NCBI GenBank assembly: GCA_048498395.1
Contig: JBEHYB010000011.1
Coordinates: forward strand, 1 to 35,144
Origin: Micavibrio_B sp048498395
GTDB lineage: Bacteria > Pseudomonadota > Alphaproteobacteria > Micavibrionales > Micavibrionaceae
Reading direction: 5' to 3'
Length of the DNA stretch: 35,144 nt
A program made the position numbers and the translations under genes. The notes under the pieces were generated by a model, which was not told where the DNA came from, ran no database searches, and saw nothing but the letters and a program-made list of their open reading frames with translations. Below, piece after piece: positions 32,917 through 35,144 of this stretch; positions within the stretch are counted from its first letter, which is position 1, and every line of letters begins with the position of its first letter.

Positions 32917-33597
32917 ATGAAGAAACTGCTACTCACGACTGCTCTTATGATGCTGGCAAGTCCCGCATTCGCTAAAGACTACACGATCAAGGAGGTTAGC
33001 GATCCGGCGGGCGACAAGCCTTATTATTTCGAGCCGTCAAATCTGACTATTCAGCCCGGCGATACCGTTAATTTTGTCAACGCGCAGGAAGACATGCACG
33101 ACGTCATGTTTATCAACGTCCCGAAAGGCGTCGATGAAATGATTATGAGTCCGATGCACGAGAAAGAAGGCGACAAATTTTCTTACACATTCACCGTTCC
33201 TGGCACCTATCAGTTTCATTGTCATCCGCATGAGAAACTGGGCATGAAAGGCACATTGATCGTAGGCCAAGCCTCAAAGCCAGGTGAAACGGTAGCGATG
33301 GATCATCATAAGATGACGGAGAAAGCCGAAGGAACGTCAGATGACCATCATGCTACCGCTGCAACGGATCTGCCGCAGGCAACGGGCAAGGTTAACAGCG
33401 TTGATGCTGCCAACCATACAATCAATGTTACCCATGATCCGATCAAGGCGCTGGGCTGGCCGAAGATGAAAATGGAATTCCCCGTTGATAGCAGCGTTGA
33501 CCTTTCCGGGTTCAAAGCAGGCGATTCCGTCGCTTTTACATTGAAGCCAGGTGCAAACGACGACTATTCAGTTGTTGGCATTAAAGCCGCTAAATAG
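32917..33597 (+). CDS. Periplasmic cupredoxin-CusF fusion protein
   Basis: The 226-residue secreted protein has a signal peptide (cleavage near residue 19). A plastocyanin-like cupredoxin domain (about 20-118) has type 1 ligands H61, C102, H105 and M110 (HCHPHEKLGM). A His/Asp linker (about 125-150) leads to a CusF-like OB domain (about 155-226) with H173 (VTHDPIK), W181 and M184/M186 (GWPKMKMEF). In CusF these residues bind Cu(I)/Ag(I) with a cation-pi tryptophan. So one chain has both an electron-transfer-type and a Cu(I)-chaperone site. AAAGGAG precedes the ATG. It lies 35 bases after copB. Confidence 0.85.
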   Translation: MKKLLLTTALMMLASPAFAKDYTIKEVSDPAGDKPYYFEPSNLTIQPGDTVNFVNAQEDMHDVMFINVPKGVDEMIMSPMHEKEGDKFSYTFTVPGTYQFHCHPHEKLGMKGTLIVGQASKPGETVAMDHHKMTEKAEGTSDDHHATAATDLPQATGKVNSVDAANHTINVTHDPIKALGWPKMKMEFPVDSSVDLSGFKAGDSVAFTLKPGANDDYSVVGIKAAK

Positions 33598-33625
33598 TGG
33601 AAAAGCTTTAATTAAACATTTGTTC

Positions 33626-33657
33626 TTGACCTTGGAGGTAACTCCAAGGTTTAGAAT
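33626..33657 (+). promoter_or_regulatory. MerR-type promoter/operator before the fused regulator gene
   Basis: ACCTTGGAG (33629-33637) and CTCCAAGGT (33642-33650) make a perfect 9-9 dyad with a GTAA spacer. -35 TTGACC (33626-33631) and -10 TTAGAA or TAGAAT (33651-33657) are 19 or 20 bp apart, again stretched. It should drive the regulator and genes downstream, an auto-regulated transcript. Confidence 0.88.
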
Positions 33658-33676
33658 AAAATTAGGAAGGTGATTC

Positions 33677-34702
33677 ATGGAGCGCATAACTATCGGCAAA
33701 TTGGCGGAGATGACGGGTATTAGCGCGGATACGCTTCGATATTACGAGAAAATGAAGCTGATCGGTGCCGACCGCACGGAGGCGGGTTATCGCATTTACA
33801 GTTCCGATACTGTCGGAGTTGTGCGTTTCATCCTTGGGGCGAAGGCTCTGAATTTTACTTTAGAAGAAATCCGCGTTTTATTGACTTTGGAATCTTCGGA
33901 CAAAGCCAGTTGCGCGCAAGTATTGAAGCGCACCGAGAGCAAGATTGCTGAGGCCGAAGCAAAGATACAGGAATTGAAAGAAGTAAAAAAAGTTCTCTCC
34001 CGGCTGGTGAAGGAATGCCCGGCTGATAATACGCCCACCGCTTGCTGTCCTATTCTCGATCATATTAAGGGCGCAGCTAAAGTTGCTATGGCTTCTTTCA
34101 TCTTTATCCTTGCCGCAGGAACCGCGCAGGCGAAACCTATATCCTATGTCGGCGGCACGATGGTTATGCAAGAAAACGACGAAACCGGCCATACCGTCGC
34201 TCTTGATTATACGGTAACGCCTAAACTAGCGGTCGGGCTTTACGCCAAGAAAGAAGCGGGCGGCGATGATTTTTATACAGTTGGCCCGCAAGTGAACACG
34301 CTTATCAAGCGTTGGAATTTGCCCGATGGACAGGGCAATATTTTCAACATGACGGGCGCGGGCATTACGCATGATGGAAACGATAACGAGGCGTCCGTAT
34401 GGACAGGTTTTCTGGCTGATTACGAAACACGACGGGTTTTTATATCTTATGAGCCGCGCTTTATGTATGCGGGCGATATAGACAAATCATTCTGGCAGCG
34501 CGCCCGCGTCGGCGTTGCGCCCTATCTGGCAAATTATGATGATTTGAATACTTGGCTCATGGTGCAAGTCGATCATCACCCGACCAAGGACGATAATGTC
34601 GTTGTAACACCGCTTGTCCGCTTCTTTTATAAGACAACATTAATAGAAGCCGGTTATAGCAGCAACGATCACGTCATGTTCAATTGGCAACTGCAATTTT
34701 AA
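33677..34702 (+). CDS. ZntR-like MerR regulator fused in frame to a secreted beta-rich domain
   Basis: The 341-residue ORF has no internal stop. Residues 1-130 are a full MerR protein (winged helix MERITIGKLAEMTGISADTL, RYYEKMKLIG, coiled coil, and metal loop with C79, C114, C123, C124 in CPADNTPTACCPILDHI, as in ZntR). Residues about 131-152 (KGAAKVAMASFIFILAAGTA then QA) look like a signal peptide. Residues 153-341 form a beta-rich domain resembling a small outer-membrane protein and end NWQLQF with a C-terminal Phe. A separate start (ATG 34088) would lack a good ribosome binding site and a basic N-terminus. Either a real fusion, a sequencing or assembly artefact, or internal initiation is possible. 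Confidence 0.82.
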   Translation: MERITIGKLAEMTGISADTLRYYEKMKLIGADRTEAGYRIYSSDTVGVVRFILGAKALNFTLEEIRVLLTLESSDKASCAQVLKRTESKIAEAEAKIQELKEVKKVLSRLVKECPADNTPTACCPILDHIKGAAKVAMASFIFILAAGTAQAKPISYVGGTMVMQENDETGHTVALDYTVTPKLAVGLYAKKEAGGDDFYTVGPQVNTLIKRWNLPDGQGNIFNMTGAGITHDGNDNEASVWTGFLADYETRRVFISYEPRFMYAGDIDKSFWQRARVGVAPYLANYDDLNTWLMVQVDHHPTKDDNVVVTPLVRFFYKTTLIEAGYSSNDHVMFNWQLQF

Positions 34703-34713
34703 AGGAGAGAAAA

Positions 34714-35016
34714 ATGAAAGCCCTATTCTTATCTACTATGTTCTTTTTTGCACTATCCGGCGTGGCTCATGCCGAAACAATCAAGGCAACGGTCAACGGT
34801 ATGGTGTGCGCGTTCTGCGCGACAGGGATAGAGAAATCATTCACGGCCCTGCCAGAAGTCGATCATGTCAAAGTCGATCTTGAGGAAAAACTTGTGACGA
34901 TCAATACAAAGCAAGGGCAAACGCTAGATGACGCCCAGGTTGAAAAAGTCATCTCGGACGCTGGATATACAATAAACGGGATTGTGAGAGAGAAAGACAG
35001 TGAACCTACGAAATAG
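34714..35016 (+). CDS. Secreted heavy-metal-associated (MerP-like) protein
   Basis: The 100-residue protein starts at ATG 34714, eight bases behind AAAGGAGAG; an upstream in-frame start lies inside the preceding gene. A signal peptide (MKALFLSTMFFFALSGVAHA) is followed by an HMA fold (KATVNGMVCAFCATGIEKSF) with the M-x-C-x-x-C metal site and GYTINGIV at the end. Periplasmic HMA proteins such as MerP hand the metal to an inner-membrane transporter. Here the partner ORF directly after it is MerT-like in its start. Copper or zinc would also fit. Read from the ZntR-type promoter. Confidence 0.85.
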   Translation: MKALFLSTMFFFALSGVAHAETIKATVNGMVCAFCATGIEKSFTALPEVDHVKVDLEEKLVTINTKQGQTLDDAQVEKVISDAGYTINGIVREKDSEPTK

Positions 35017-35128
35017 CATCCTGCCGACGCTGACGCTGTTCGGCTCATTTAGCACCTTGATATGCTGCGCTTTGCCTGCGCTTTTGGTGTCTCATGGCGC
35101 GGGGGCGGTTTATACGAATCAGAGGTAA
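35000..35128 (+). pseudogene. Truncated mercuric-transport-like membrane protein
   Basis: A GTG start at 35000 overlaps the end of the MerP-like gene by 17 bases. It reads N-L-R-N-S-I-L-P-T-L-T-L-F-G-S-F-S-T-L-I, then CCALPALLVSHGAGAV, which is the first helix and CC motif of a MerT/MerC-like transporter. After GAGAV it runs YTNQR and stops at 35128, only 42 residues. Neither other frame continues the family. A loss of the rest through deletion or insertion is likely. A new ATG with GAGGTAAAG in front (35133) starts another reading frame at the window edge. Confidence 0.6.
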
Positions 35129-35132
35129 AGCC

Positions 35133-35144
35133 ATGCAGGTACAC
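35133..35144 (+). CDS. Start of a further gene, cut by the window edge
   Basis: ATGCAGGTACAC (M-Q-V-H) follows a fair ribosome binding site (GAGGTAAAG, about 35121-35129). Only four codons are visible, so no product can be named. Confidence 0.35.

Overview
The window looks like part of an alphaproteobacterial chromosome. The rRNA sequences, the C1/A72 initiator tRNA with an A-U pair at the top of its 3GC stretch, the MotAB pair and the aqpS/DUF6428-type ars operon all fit that class. I cannot fix the genus from sequence reading alone. 

Left part (1-9.6 kb) reads as chromosomal backbone. It begins with the 3' end of a 23S rRNA, then 5S rRNA and a strong terminator. After these come a pilin-like membrane protein, a TAXI-type binding protein, two proteins of unknown function, a histidine phosphatase, a PAS histidine kinase, a 52-residue small protein, a GNAT acetyltransferase, the motAB stator genes and a DMT-type permease. 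It ends at an initiator tRNA-fMet gene. 

From 9.66 kb onward the content changes to accessory DNA, apparently an integrative element inserted at the tRNA-fMet 3' end. Its front module (9.97-14.59 kb) is a tyrosine integrase, an unknown protein, an AlpA-like small DNA-binding protein, a wHTH-like protein and a 751-residue primase-helicase. The genes overlap or are closely spaced, and the order resembles satellite phages and replicating genomic islands. Around it are short repeats upstream of the integrase, an RNA hairpin that would mask the AlpA-like Shine-Dalgarno, and two mutually exclusive hairpins after the primase gene. 

Next comes a compact two-gene anti-phage system on the minus strand (14.99-16.63 kb). 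A CD-NTase (oligonucleotide cyclase) overlaps by one base a 2TM-beta-barrel effector of Cap15 type, so this is a minimal type I CBASS. 

The rest (16.78-35.14 kb) is a metal and metalloid resistance archipelago. It contains arsR-DUF6428-arsC-aqpS, with palindromic operators; a Czc-type RND efflux system with accessory EF-hand and YHS/TRASH-like secreted proteins; a ZntA/CadA P1B-ATPase with a His-rich membrane protein, driven from a textbook MerR promoter by a divergent CadR/PbrR-like regulator; a copper block (multicopper oxidase, CopB, cupredoxin-CusF fusion); and a ZntR-like regulator fused in frame to a secreted beta-barrel-like domain, followed by a MerP-like protein and a broken mercuric-transport-like ORF. 

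The most notable items are the two-gene CBASS carried with metal resistance on a tRNA island, the MerR-secreted-domain fusion, the cupredoxin-CusF fusion, and the structured RNA elements flanking the replication module. The right boundary of the island is not in the window.
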